From NCBI RefSeq assembly GCF_020734105.1, contig NZ_JAJAFR010000006.1, positions 62,001 to 126,000 of the forward strand: DNA of 64,000 bases. The letters are read 5' to 3'. The notes beneath the pieces are model-generated. The model had not been told where the DNA came from. It did no database searches and worked only from the letters and a program-made list of their open reading frames with translations. This DNA comes from Alkalihalobacillus deserti (GTDB lineage: Bacteria; Bacillota; Bacilli; Bacillales; Bacillaceae_D). Position 1 is the stretch's first letter; each line of letters opens with the position of its first letter. Of the stretch, positions 6,889 to 15,099 are shown piece by piece. Made by a program: the position numbers and the translations under genes.

Positions 6889-8316
6889 ATGGTGACATAT
6901 ACAAAAGCAGGAATAGATGGACTCGATGTCATTTTAACGGGTGGATTACCGACTGGTTCTGCTACCTTATTAGACGGGGCACCGGGTACTGGAAAAACGA
7001 TATTAGGAATGCAATTTTTATATAATGGTGCAAAGGAACATGATGAAGCGGGAGTTTATATAACCTTTGAAGAATTTCCTGATCAAATCTATAAAGAAAT
7101 GAACTCATTTGGTTGGGATTTAAAAGCACTCGAAAGGGAAAATAAACTGCGTGTCATCTGTATGTCACCTGAGGTGCTCATTACTCAGATGAAGCAGAAA
7201 AATGGTCTTTTTGAACAAATTATTAAAGAGATCGATTGTAAACGAGTCGTGATTGACAGTTTGAATTTGCTTCATTTTGGGATTGAAAGTCAAGTAGAAA
7301 AAAGAGAGACCGTTTATACGTTAAGGAATATACTCCGTAAGTATTCATTAACTTCTTTGTTAATAAATGAACGGACATCGCTTCACGAAAAAGAAATCCC
7401 TTTTGTCAGTTATGTTGTCGATGGGGTCGTCCAACTTTCTTTGAAAGAGCATCATACGATCTATCGGAAGAGAACGTTAGAAGTGTTAAAAATGCGCGGC
7501 TGTAAAATTAAAGAAGGCGAACATATTTATCGAATAACCAATTCGGGCGTTTACCTTGTGCCAGCGTTGTCGATGATTGAAGATATGGTCGTCACTGACA
7601 ACCAAGCGAATGTAACAACGGGAATACCTAGCCTAGATCAGATGTTATCTGGTGGAATTCCAAGAGGGACTGCTTTTGTATTAGATACAAACAGTAAGGC
7701 TAATTATAAATATTTGCTTGCTTCGATTGTGACTAGCCGAATTCTTGCAGGTGAAAATGTGATCATGGTGTTATCAAGCTTATTAAGCATATGCGACTAT
7801 GAAGAGATCTATCGTTTATTCGGTGTTGATCTTGATGAAGTAGTCCAACAGAAGCGGATTTATTTTATTGAACACTATGATCGGCCAGTTCCAGAATCCT
7901 ATAAATCGGCTGTGATTCAAGTCAACAAAATGGATAATAAAGAATATAAGAACACCATGCAAGGGAAATTAAATTCGATTGTTTCAGAGAGAATTAATCA
8001 AGGGGAAACGTGGTTTATGTTTTATGATCTAAATACCCTTGTTTCTCAAAGAGGCAAAGACTTTGTTACGAGCCACTTTACTGAAGAAGTTGCCTTTATT
8101 AGTGCACAAGGCATGAGCATGCTTGCTTTAACGAACTTTACGGAGATTGGCCCAGAAACGGCAAGCTTTCTTGAAAGAACCTGTAATGGGGTGTTTCAAA
8201 CATGGGTTGATGGGAACTACCAGTATTTCCAACTGAAGAAATCACCACAAGGGAATATGTCACAGCCATTACTAGTTGAGAATATACAATCTAAACCTTT
8301 CATTAGGTTTTTATAG
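6889..8316 (+). CDS. KaiC-like RecA-superfamily ATPase, two domains
   Basis: 475 aa from ATG 6889 (GGGAGTG RBS 9 bases upstream; an in-frame TTG at 6862 has no RBS). Domain 1 (about 5-225) has GIDGLDVILTGGLPTGS, Walker A GAPGTGKT (30-37), the catalytic pair in TFEEF and Walker B RVVIDSLNLL. Domain 2 (about 240-475) starts VTTGIPSLDQMLSGGIPRG and keeps the KaiC outline, but its P-loop is replaced by DTNSKANYKY and it lacks the Glu pair, so only domain 1 should bind and hydrolyse ATP. KaiC/RAD55-type ATPases outside cyanobacteria work in signalling, often beside regulators. It is the first gene of the riboswitch-1 operon, with a wHTH-like protein and a LuxR regulator after it. No KaiA or KaiB is nearby. 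Confidence 0.85.
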   Translation: MVTYTKAGIDGLDVILTGGLPTGSATLLDGAPGTGKTILGMQFLYNGAKEHDEAGVYITFEEFPDQIYKEMNSFGWDLKALERENKLRVICMSPEVLITQMKQKNGLFEQIIKEIDCKRVVIDSLNLLHFGIESQVEKRETVYTLRNILRKYSLTSLLINERTSLHEKEIPFVSYVVDGVVQLSLKEHHTIYRKRTLEVLKMRGCKIKEGEHIYRITNSGVYLVPALSMIEDMVVTDNQANVTTGIPSLDQMLSGGIPRGTAFVLDTNSKANYKYLLASIVTSRILAGENVIMVLSSLLSICDYEEIYRLFGVDLDEVVQQKRIYFIEHYDRPVPESYKSAVIQVNKMDNKEYKNTMQGKLNSIVSERINQGETWFMFYDLNTLVSQRGKDFVTSHFTEEVAFISAQGMSMLALTNFTEIGPETASFLERTCNGVFQTWVDGNYQYFQLKKSPQGNMSQPLLVENIQSKPFIRFL

Positions 8317-8328
8317 GGGGATGATCAA

Positions 8329-8583
8329 ATGGTTGCTTTTCATTTCAATCCGCTGCAAGTGGAGTGTACATTGTTTTTTCAAGAGAACCCTTACGCATAC
8401 GAAACGATAAAAGGCTTAGCGACTCGACTTGGAAGAAATACCGAAGATTTAGTCGATGCACTAGATCTGTTGGTTTCAAGTATGGTATTAGAAGTGATTG
8501 GTTCAGGTGAAACGGCTATTTACCGATATATTCAACCTGTAAATCTAGATTTAGGAAAGGTGGAGTCATGGGAGCAAGCGTAA
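8329..8583 (+). CDS. Small winged-helix-like protein
   Basis: 84 aa. The pattern LQVECTLFFQENPYAYETIKG, LATRLGRNTEDLVDALDLLV, SSMVLEVIGSGETAIYRYIQ has the helix-helix-turn-helix-strand-strand order of a winged-helix domain, with LATRLGRNTEDLVDALDLLV as the probable recognition unit. There is nothing else in the protein. The start has a GGGGGATGATC RBS. It lies 12 bases after the KaiC-like gene and overlaps the next gene by 16 bases. It could be a DNA-binding or adaptor subunit for the ATPase; I do not recognise a named family. Confidence 0.65.
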   Translation: MVAFHFNPLQVECTLFFQENPYAYETIKGLATRLGRNTEDLVDALDLLVSSMVLEVIGSGETAIYRYIQPVNLDLGKVESWEQA

Positions 8584-10703
8584 CCTTTCTTCAAGATGTT
8601 CAGGATGCTTATGCGAAGTTAATGGATCTAAGCATGGTCCTTATAGATGTAGATGGAAATGAAATAACAGACATATCGAATAACAATCCTTTATCTCGTT
8701 TACTTCATAGCGAATGGGGGACAACGGATCATTATAAGAGCTTTTTAGAACCGTTACAGTCCATTCGTCAGCCAACTGTTGTCGATAATCGAATGGGCTT
8801 AAAATTAATCGTTTCTCCAATACGAGTAAATGATCAAATTTGTAATTATCTGATTGCAGGTTATTTTTTAGAACCATTGACACGAAAACTCGTGGGTGAA
8901 TACGCCTTGCAACATTATTCAAACATAAGAGGTTTAATGGAGGCTCTCGAACTAGTACGAGAGCTATCTGAAGAGGAAAAAAATAAAAAACTCAAGCTAG
9001 CTTCTACCTTGACAGAGGTAACTGAGACATTTATCAATGCACAGGTAGAAAAGAAAACGGAGCGTGACACGTTTGCTTTTATCCATGGCAAGCTTGAAAA
9101 CATTCGAACGGGCAAGGCCACAGCCTCTTCTTTTTTAGAAGGGTTGTACCATCTTCATTCGGATTTCAATTTTATCGGACTAGCAATTGAAAATAATGAT
9201 AGTTACTATCGGATTGAAGCGATCCTCGGTGATCATACCGAACAATTTAAAGGGCTTACTTTTGCAATGGGGGAAGGCTTCCTCGGACACACGATTGCGA
9301 CTCAGCAATTTCAATTTTGGAAAGACACGAACAATGACCCACGAATTAACTTTTTTAATCGGTACGGCCTTTACCCAAAAAGTTTATTTTGCGTACCTAT
9401 TTTTGTTGAGGAAAAGGTGGCTGGAATATTGTTCGGGGGAAGCACCAAACATGAAATGAAAAATCCCGACATTTTAGAACCAGTTAAAATGCATTCATCT
9501 TTGCTCAGTGTCTTAATTACTTCCGAAAACCTTAGGGAAAACCTCCAAAATCATTTAATGGAGTTATCGACATTCAATGAAGTTTTTCGTGTCATGACGA
9601 CCGTGAAGGATATTAAAAGGGTTCTCTATATTCTTGTTGATATTAGTATTAATATTATGAGGGGCCCTTTTGCTTGTATTGTCTTTAAATCGAGAAAAAA
9701 TGATTCTAAAGTTGATATTGTTTCAAGAGGTCTAGCGAACACAGAAATAAACGATTATGGCTATGATGTTGCCAAAAGAGCATTTTCCGATTTAAACAAG
9801 GACATGAACTTAAAGCAACCGGTACTTGGGAAAACGAATTGGGGAAATGAAGTGTTAGAGTTTCCGTTATCTTTCAATGATCACTTCTTCGGGATGTTAT
9901 GTATTGGCTTAACACATAAGCATGATCCAGAAAAATATAAAGCTTTCTTATCTACTTTAGCTGTAGCGGGAAGCATTTCGATTCACCTCTGTCAACAGGA
10001 GGACGGAACAGGAACAGACGATTCAGTTATCCAGTTGTTACAGGAAGCGATGAGTCAACAAAACGAAGTCCAATATAAGTTATCAATGAAAATAAAAAGT
10101 CATGTAAAGGATTTTACTTCCTACTTGAATGATGGAGATTATCTGTCGTTAAAGAAGATAAGTGGACTAGTTTATTTTGAGACTACATTACTTGAGAATT
10201 ACTTGAGTGACGATAAACTACTTTCGATTTTTGCTGAATTTAAAAATGTCCTTGCGAAAAAAGCTGGAACTAGTAAAGATAGTGAAATTTTAGCAATGAT
10301 CTATTGTTTTGTTACTCAAAATGAAAACTTAATAGTCATTAAAGAGATTCCGAATATAAGGGAAGAGTTGAAAGAAAAGTTTGTAGACTATGTCAATCAA
10401 CGGTCAATGGTTGAAACGGAGATTTCCTTAGATTTTGGTCGTCAGCCCGTTACTAGTAGCAAGCCTACTATCCAAAATGGGGAAAGCATTTTGAAGAAGA
10501 AGCTTAATCTGTCTTCAAGGGAAGTAGAAGTTTTAAATCAGCTTTTAAAGGGTTTTAATAACCGTGAAATTGCGAGTAACTTATATATCAGCGAACACAC
10601 AGTGAAAAATCATATTACTCATATCTTCCAAAAGCTTGGGGTGAGTGATCGCTCTCAAGCGATTGCGATGATCTATCAATTAGGTTATTCTCCTTCTCAT
10701 TAA
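8568..10703 (+). CDS. PocR-like/GAF sensor with LuxR-type DNA-binding domain
   Basis: 711 aa. The N-terminus (about 3-110: FLQDVQDAYAKLMDLSMVLIDVDGNEIT...) resembles PocR ligand-binding domains but lacks their usual cysteines. A GAF domain spans about 165-325 (FNFIGLAIENNDSYYRIEAI...FCVPIFVEEKVAGILFGG) and a second GAF-like region about 335-480. A long helical region follows. The C-terminus (about 645-708) is a LuxR/GerE HTH: LSSREVEVLNQLLKGFNNREIASNLYIS-EHTVKNHITHIFQKLG. It is thus a ligand-responsive transcription regulator. The start at 8568 has RBS AGGAAAGGTGGAG and lies inside the preceding gene. A terminator follows directly, so it ends the riboswitch-1 operon. Confidence 0.85.
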   Translation: MGASVTFLQDVQDAYAKLMDLSMVLIDVDGNEITDISNNNPLSRLLHSEWGTTDHYKSFLEPLQSIRQPTVVDNRMGLKLIVSPIRVNDQICNYLIAGYFLEPLTRKLVGEYALQHYSNIRGLMEALELVRELSEEEKNKKLKLASTLTEVTETFINAQVEKKTERDTFAFIHGKLENIRTGKATASSFLEGLYHLHSDFNFIGLAIENNDSYYRIEAILGDHTEQFKGLTFAMGEGFLGHTIATQQFQFWKDTNNDPRINFFNRYGLYPKSLFCVPIFVEEKVAGILFGGSTKHEMKNPDILEPVKMHSSLLSVLITSENLRENLQNHLMELSTFNEVFRVMTTVKDIKRVLYILVDISINIMRGPFACIVFKSRKNDSKVDIVSRGLANTEINDYGYDVAKRAFSDLNKDMNLKQPVLGKTNWGNEVLEFPLSFNDHFFGMLCIGLTHKHDPEKYKAFLSTLAVAGSISIHLCQQEDGTGTDDSVIQLLQEAMSQQNEVQYKLSMKIKSHVKDFTSYLNDGDYLSLKKISGLVYFETTLLENYLSDDKLLSIFAEFKNVLAKKAGTSKDSEILAMIYCFVTQNENLIVIKEIPNIREELKEKFVDYVNQRSMVETEISLDFGRQPVTSSKPTIQNGESILKKKLNLSSREVEVLNQLLKGFNNREIASNLYISEHTVKNHITHIFQKLGVSDRSQAIAMIYQLGYSPSH

Positions 10704-10706
10704 TGG

Positions 10707-10731
10707 ACCCGCTACTAGGCGGGTTTTTTTT
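10707..10731 (+). terminator. Terminator of riboswitch-1 operon
   Basis: Hairpin CCCGC / GCGGG with loop TACTAG, followed by eight T. Confidence 0.85.
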
Positions 10732-10832
10732 CTTTGTAACGACAACCTATTGCCTAATCTTCGCTAATTACAATGCCCCAATAATAAAAAGGTTAACCAA
10801 CATTAAGGATTAACCTCCTCAATCCAACCTTT

Positions 10833-11005
10833 AGAGTTCTTTTGAACAAACTCGAAGCAATGAGCGAAGCCACTGCCATGTTTTAAGTCGATCCGAGTGG
10901 TTTTCTCGGATAGACGCGCAGTGAGTGAAGCCATTGCAACGCCGCATTAGGAGAGAGGATATTAAAGGTTCAAAAAGGGCGGTCTTCCCTTATTGAACAA
11001 ACTCT
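10833..11005. repeat. Structured repeat, subfamily B, copy B1
   Basis: The ends are AGAGTTCTTTTGAACAAACTC on the left and GGTTCAAAAAGGG...CCCTTATTGAACAAACTCT on the right. The core is GCAATGAGCGAAGCCACTGC, TTTTAAGTCG, hairpin ATCCGAG / CTCGGAT, GACGCGCAGTGAGTGAAGCC. The right arm overlaps the 3' end of the minus-strand gene and encodes its last 13 residues and stop. Confidence 0.8.
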
Positions 11006-11480
11006 TAAAGAACCACCGGGAGTAAAGGCGGGAAAGATAATAGGTGAAAGACATGGTAATAAAGCTCCAGTGCCAACTCCACTTTTTGTATGTAATCAAG
11101 TCTGTATACTTTTCGATTAATATTTCAAACAATGTAACAGCACCACTATATGAAAAAGTATAGAATGCTTTAAATAAGATCCCTCTCTTTTCTGGATAAC
11201 AGACGTTAAAAAGTGAAGTTAAGGCTGGATAGATAAAATATTCAAAAGAGAAACCGGATTTGTTTGATTTCTTGAAATAGGGTCTATATGGATATTTAAT
11301 AAAATTCTTCTCTACCACTAGTAATCCAAAGAACCATGTTACAGTCTGTTGAAAAAGAAAAGGAACATGTGCTTCTCTCACTTTATTTTTAGGGATATAT
11401 TTAAATAGTAATACGATTGTAATGATGCAAGACGAGAGGATGATTGTATTTTCTTTATTATAGCTAGCGATTATGATCAC
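10962..11480 (-). CDS. CBO0543-family membrane protein
   Basis: 172 aa with about four hydrophobic segments (IILSSCIITIVLLFKYI, TVTWFFGLLVVE, FYTFSYSGAVTLFEILI, FITMSFTYYLSRLY). The motifs QQTVTWFFGLLVVEKNFI, KYPYRPYF, FSFEYFIYPAL, FEILIEKYTDLITYKKW and SWHWSFITM match the CBO0543 family found in spore-forming Firmicutes; the function is unknown. The RBS is GGAGGTGATC just upstream. The last 13 residues (SLFNKGRPPFLNL) come from the right arm of repeat B1, so repeat insertion has replaced the original C-terminus. Confidence 0.75.
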   Translation of the reverse strand: MIIIASYNKENTIILSSCIITIVLLFKYIPKNKVREAHVPFLFQQTVTWFFGLLVVEKNFIKYPYRPYFKKSNKSGFSFEYFIYPALTSLFNVCYPEKRGILFKAFYTFSYSGAVTLFEILIEKYTDLITYKKWSWHWSFITMSFTYYLSRLYSRWFFKSLFNKGRPPFLNL

Positions 11481-11629
11481 CTCCTTTAATGATAACTTGT
11501 TTTCACTATTTGAACGTATACAGATAAAACGGTATAAGATTTAAAGGGTTTGGTCATATTATGGCTCATATTTTAAAAATTATTTGCGAATGCAAATAAA
11601 AATTAACGGGCTGAAAAAGCCTATTAAAT

Positions 11630-11668
11630 CGAGTATGAACTCACATAGGGTTTATACTCGTTTTTTTT
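11630..11668 (+). terminator. Orphan terminator-like hairpin
   Basis: Stem CGAGTATGAAC / GTTTATACTCG followed by eight T. No plus-strand gene ends upstream: 11520-11630 is open intergenic DNA and the neighbouring gene is on the minus strand. It may end a small untranslated RNA or be a relic. Confidence 0.55.
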
Positions 11669-11704
11669 ATCAATGTTTTAAAACAAAAAGAAGCCTGACT
11701 TAGC

Positions 11705-11878
11705 GAGGCCACTGAAAAAGGTACGGTTTTCACCTTTTTTCAGTGGTCTTTAAGCAATGAGCGGAACCGTTGCTTTGTCTTAAGCCTGCTATGAGTGGGT
11801 TTCTCGTAGCTGGCGCGCAACGTGTGGAGCCATTGCTACTTCCTCGAATCTGCTAAAAGGGACTTTTTCAGCGGCCTC
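11705..11878. mobile_element. MITE-like element, 174 bp, copy A2, with 9-bp target duplication
   Basis: Terminal inverted repeats GAGGCCACTGAAAAAG / CTTTTTCAGCGGCCTC; flanked by TGACTTAGC at both 11696-11704 and 11879-11887. The inside is almost the same as copy A1, with hairpin GCTATGAG / CTCGTAGC. The difference from A1 in the right stem arm (CTCATAGC to CTCGTAGC) keeps pairing as a G.U wobble. It contains no gene. Confidence 0.88.
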
Positions 11879-11887
11879 TGACTTAGC

Positions 11888-12238
11888 TATGTAGTTCGCT
11901 TTTGATATTAGCTGTTGTCAATTGTGTAATTTCTGTTATTCAAGGTGTAATTAGGAATACAAGTATTGAATCACTTTAATTGATAATACGGGATTAATAA
12001 TCAATATGAAGGCTGTGAGTAGCAGACCTTATAATACGGTCGATCAGTAAAGTAATACCAATACTCATAGAAGGAAATAGAAAGGGTGAAAGTAGAGTTT
12101 TGTTCCTACTAAATTAGGGAGTGATTTGCTAAATATAGGAATCATTCGTTATTGTCTATTTATTGCTCTTAGGACATAATGCTACTTGTAAGAAGTCAAT
12201 CTTAAGTGAAAAATAACGAATTTGTGATAGGAGAAAGT
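11888..12238. other. Intergenic leader of the diguanylate cyclase gene
   Basis: About 350 bases without a coding frame of note. It presumably holds the promoter of the GGDEF gene; I cannot place it reliably. I do not see GEMM aptamer blocks here. Confidence 0.35.
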
Positions 12239-13387
12239 ATGAAAGAAGTAAAAATTAAAATTTACATTGCATTTATTAGTTTGTTTTTCCTTATGTTATT
12301 TTTATCGTGTTTTTTATTATTCAATGCTTATCAGACCTATAAGGATAACCATGAACTACACGCTCAATCAATAGAAATGGCTGAGACCATTCTTAGATTG
12401 GAATATTCGACTTCTAGATTGAACTTTTTAGGGCAACAACACATCCTATCGAAACGTAATAAAGAAATGAATGATTATAATAAAGAAATTGAATCAACAT
12501 TTGATGAACTGATGGTTATATTAATGAAAGTGGAGTTAAATATCGAAAATGACAGTGTGTATAGCAATATTATTGAGAAATGGGAACTTTATTGGAGTAT
12601 TTTTGAAGCAGCCATTAGTTTGAGTCAGGAAAACAACGATACTGAAGCTCTGAGGTTACTAATTGAAGCCAATAGGGAATTTGAAGAGTTTAAAACCTTC
12701 TATTTACAGCCCTTATCAAATGATTACTATCAATTAATTTTTAAACTTATAGAAACACAAAAAACAAATTACATTAGTTATTTATGGTTTGGGGTCCTAT
12801 TACTTGTTATATCTATTCTGGGCTTTGTTCTTACTTTCTACTATTTGCAGCAAGTATTAAAGGAAACCGTATCTTTAAAGCAAAAGTTAGAATTTCTAGC
12901 TTTTCATGACGAACTGACTAAATTACCTAACAGAAGAATGTTCCAAAAACAAGTGACAGAAAGAATAAGTGAATCAGATGAGCGATTTGCTTTCATGTAT
13001 TTAGATATGGACAAGTTTAAGTCGATTAATGATAACTTTGGCCATGACATTGGTGATTTAGTTATAGTCGAATTTTCAAAAAGAGTAAAGAACTGTATTC
13101 GTGATACAGATATGTTGAGTAGACAAGGGGGGGACGAGTTTACGATTCTTCTTAATGAAACGCAAGAGGAGAAGATTATAGGTGTAGCTGACAGAATTAT
13201 TCGTTCGTTTGAACACCCCCTTTTCATAGAAGGTAAACCGTTCCATATGTCAACCAGTATTGGAATAGCCATTTACCTTCAAAATGGTAATGACTATCCG
13301 ACACTCTTAAAAAACGCTGATAATGCGTTGTATGAAGCAAAAAAGCATCGTAATATATTTAAAATAAGCAAACAATTTGAAAGATAG
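12239..13387 (+). CDS. Membrane-anchored diguanylate cyclase (GGDEF)
   Basis: 382 aa from ATG 12239 (AGGAG 6 bases upstream); an in-frame GTG at 12206 lacks an RBS. TM1 about 7-29 and TM2 about 181-203 enclose an extracytoplasmic helical sensor domain. The cytoplasmic GGDEF domain begins DELTKLPNRRMF and has the intact active-site motif RQGGDEF (GGDEF about 297-301). RDTD sits five residues before GGDEF, which is a complete inhibitory I-site (RxxD), so product feedback is expected. It should make c-di-GMP from two GTP. It lies between two c-di-GMP riboswitch operons, a plausible local source of their ligand. Confidence 0.92.
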   Translation: MKEVKIKIYIAFISLFFLMLFLSCFLLFNAYQTYKDNHELHAQSIEMAETILRLEYSTSRLNFLGQQHILSKRNKEMNDYNKEIESTFDELMVILMKVELNIENDSVYSNIIEKWELYWSIFEAAISLSQENNDTEALRLLIEANREFEEFKTFYLQPLSNDYYQLIFKLIETQKTNYISYLWFGVLLLVISILGFVLTFYYLQQVLKETVSLKQKLEFLAFHDELTKLPNRRMFQKQVTERISESDERFAFMYLDMDKFKSINDNFGHDIGDLVIVEFSKRVKNCIRDTDMLSRQGGDEFTILLNETQEEKIIGVADRIIRSFEHPLFIEGKPFHMSTSIGIAIYLQNGNDYPTLLKNADNALYEAKKHRNIFKISKQFER

Positions 13388-13428
13388 GTTCTTTGTAAAC
13401 GTAGGTATTTGTGAATACGTACAAAGCT

Positions 13429-13464
13429 TAAGGCTTGATGATAGTCATATCTTCAAGCTTTTTT
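13429..13464 (+). terminator. Terminator of GGDEF gene
   Basis: Hairpin CTTGATGATA / TATCTTCAAG (one mismatch) followed by seven T. Confidence 0.75.
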
Positions 13465-13506
13465 TAATAAGTGTTCCTCTAGTTTTGATGAAGCTAATGA
13501 TCCTAT

Positions 13507-13536
13507 ATAAAAGGTCAATCATAAACTCGTTGACCT
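13507..13536 (-). terminator. Terminator of MarR gene
   Basis: Read on the minus strand, GGTCAA / TTGACC encloses a short loop and is followed by TTTTATA. Confidence 0.6.
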
Positions 13537-13538
13537 CT

Positions 13539-14048
13539 TTACTTGGATTGATTTAATAGATCAGTTGATGATTTCATGACAAAATCAGTGAAGTGTTGTC
13601 CGATTAATTCAGTGCTTAATAATTTGGAAACCTCAATTAGTTTTGTTAGATCTTCTTTTGGAATTTTTTCGATTAACTGAATGAACTGTAACTCCGAGTT
13701 TGACGTATTTTCATCTATAAAGTTTTGTACAATTTTTCTGCCTTCTTTTGTTAAAGTGATTTTCTTCGTCCGAGCATCCTGGCCATTTTCAATCACAACT
13801 AACTCCTCTTCTTTTAGTTTATTCAATTGTCGAAACACATTTGAAATATTCGCTTGAGCTAGATTGGTCAGGTCTGTCATTTTTATAGTTGAATGAAAAT
13901 ATAAAATCCATAGAATGCGAAAACCAGGCAATGTTACCTTCTCATTTTGTACATTTTTTCTTACATCGCTTTCAATTGCAAAATTAAGACCCCTGATAAA
14001 GGCATATACTAAATAGCCTTCAGTAAAACGTTCTCTCAATAAACTCAT
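13539..14048 (-). CDS. MarR-family transcription regulator, ScoC/Hpr-like
   Basis: 169 aa. The winged-helix core is MTDLTNLAQANISNVFRQLNKL (recognition helix) followed by EEELVVIENGQDARTKKITL (wing, with the DxR motif of MarR proteins) and TKEGRKIVQNF. The N-terminal helices (LVYAFIRGLNFAIES...LPGFRILWILYFHSTI) and the overall size recall ScoC (Hpr), the transition-state regulator of Bacillus, but the tail is shorter. It should bind DNA as a dimer. RBS TAGGAGGAAAATGA precedes the start. It is transcribed toward the GGDEF gene, with a terminator at its end. Its targets are unknown; neighbouring signalling genes are candidates. Confidence 0.82.
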   Translation of the reverse strand: MSLLRERFTEGYLVYAFIRGLNFAIESDVRKNVQNEKVTLPGFRILWILYFHSTIKMTDLTNLAQANISNVFRQLNKLKEEELVVIENGQDARTKKITLTKEGRKIVQNFIDENTSNSELQFIQLIEKIPKEDLTKLIEVSKLLSTELIGQHFTDFVMKSSTDLLNQSK

Positions 14049-14220
14049 TCATTTTCCTCCTACTAAGAATCAGTTATGAAGACACACGTACAATTGAAAA
14101 CTTCTTTTGAAACTCAATATGTATATTATTTCCAGATGGACTTTCTTTAAACTGAAACGAAAGTGGCATGTTTGTTTAAGGTCCTTTAGCCCTTGCGATA
14201 TGATCTCCAATCATTGCTAC

Positions 14221-14267
14221 GAGTCTGTTCAAAAAGGGAAAAATCACCCCTTTTTGAACAGACTCTG
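14221..14267. repeat. Structured repeat, subfamily B, truncated copy B3
   Basis: GAGTCTGTTCAAAAAGGG / CCCTTTTTGAACAGACTC is a perfect hairpin identical to the right end of copy B4 at 25201-25245. The core to its left is lost except for TCATTGCTAC. Confidence 0.75.
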
Positions 14268-14405
14268 CTAACAGTTTAATATATTCCGTATTCCTCGATC
14301 GTTCGTTACGTTCTTTAGCGATTATAGATTATACTCGTCATTGTATTCTGTTGTTTGCTCATCGAATACCTTATGAGTCCCCTTCAAAACGCACAGTAAG
14401 GATTA

Positions 14406-14459
14406 TTGATAGGACGTATAGGAGTAAATTCCTATACAACAATAGGACACTCCTATCAA
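14406..14459. repeat. Nested palindrome
   Basis: Outer arms TTGATAGGA / TCCTATCAA (14406-14414 and 14451-14459) enclose a second perfect inverted repeat, TATAGGA / TCCTATA (14417-14423 and 14430-14436), and an extra ATAGGA. It could be a multi-site operator or a recombination site. Confidence 0.6.
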
Positions 14460-14669
14460 TCTCAAAAAAGGAAGCAGTTGGATAATCAGAGTACGGTTTT
14501 TTTTTGCTTACTTTCATAAATAGGATATTAATCTCAGTGAATTAGACCTATTTAATTTGAAAATTGGGAACCTAAGGTGATGTACGATTATTAGCTTTTA
14601 TTGGAAAATAAACATGTAAGTATAATATGAAAAACATAAACTCGTTTAAATCAACAAAGAGAGGGTTAT

Positions 14670-14933
14670 ATGGAAAAAAATAAGTTTGAAAACTTCATAA
14701 GAGTCAATCATTATATTCTTCTGTTCGCTCGTAATAGTGAATGTAGTGATCGGAATGTTTTCAGAACAGCAACTTACGATCAAGCGTTACAAACATTAGA
14801 ATGTCTTAAAATAATTGAGTGTATCGGTCAGCCATTTCAAGATTGCACATGTCGTTATCAATATGTGAATCCAAGTGTAACTCAAGTTGATCTTGTTGAA
14901 ATTAAAGGTTTCAGAACAAGCTCGAAGCAATGA
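14670..14933 (+). CDS. Small cysteine-containing hypothetical protein, 3' end replaced by repeat
   Basis: 87 aa; I do not recognise a family. Five cysteines occur, including a C-T-C pair in QPFQDCTCRYQY. RBS AGAGAGGG lies before the ATG. The last nine or so residues (GFRTSSKQ) and the TGA stop are encoded by the left end of repeat B2, so the original gene was probably longer or ended differently. It precedes the large GGDEF-EAL-kinase gene, separated from it only by the repeat. Confidence 0.5.
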   Translation: MEKNKFENFIRVNHYILLFARNSECSDRNVFRTATYDQALQTLECLKIIECIGQPFQDCTCRYQYVNPSVTQVDLVEIKGFRTSSKQ

Positions 14934-15076
14934 GCGAAACCACTGCAATGTTTTAAGTCGATCCGAGTGGTTTTCTCGGATAGACGCGCAGTGAGTGAAG
15001 CCATTGCAACTCCGCATTAGGAAAGAAGATATTAAAGGTTCAAAAAGGGCGGTCTTCCCTTTTTGAACACGTTCTT
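14907..15076. repeat. Structured repeat, subfamily B, copy B2
   Basis: Nearly identical to B1 in the core (hairpin ATCCGAG / CTCGGAT, GACGCGCAGTGAGTGAAGCC) and right arm (GGTTCAAAAAGGG / CCCTTTTTGAAC). It fills the gap between the 87-aa ORF and the RBS of the 15100 gene, so any promoter of that gene must lie inside or left of the repeat. Confidence 0.82.
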
Positions 15077-15099
15077 TTATTAAAATTTGAGGTGAAAAT

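Larger units (their letters stand above)
14049..14669. other. Intergenic region with truncated repeat and nested palindrome
   Basis: There is no gene. It contains the upstream region of the MarR gene, a truncated copy of repeat B (outer hairpin only, 14221-14267, with a bit of core TCATTGCTACGAG before it) and a nested palindrome at 14406-14459. Confidence 0.5.
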
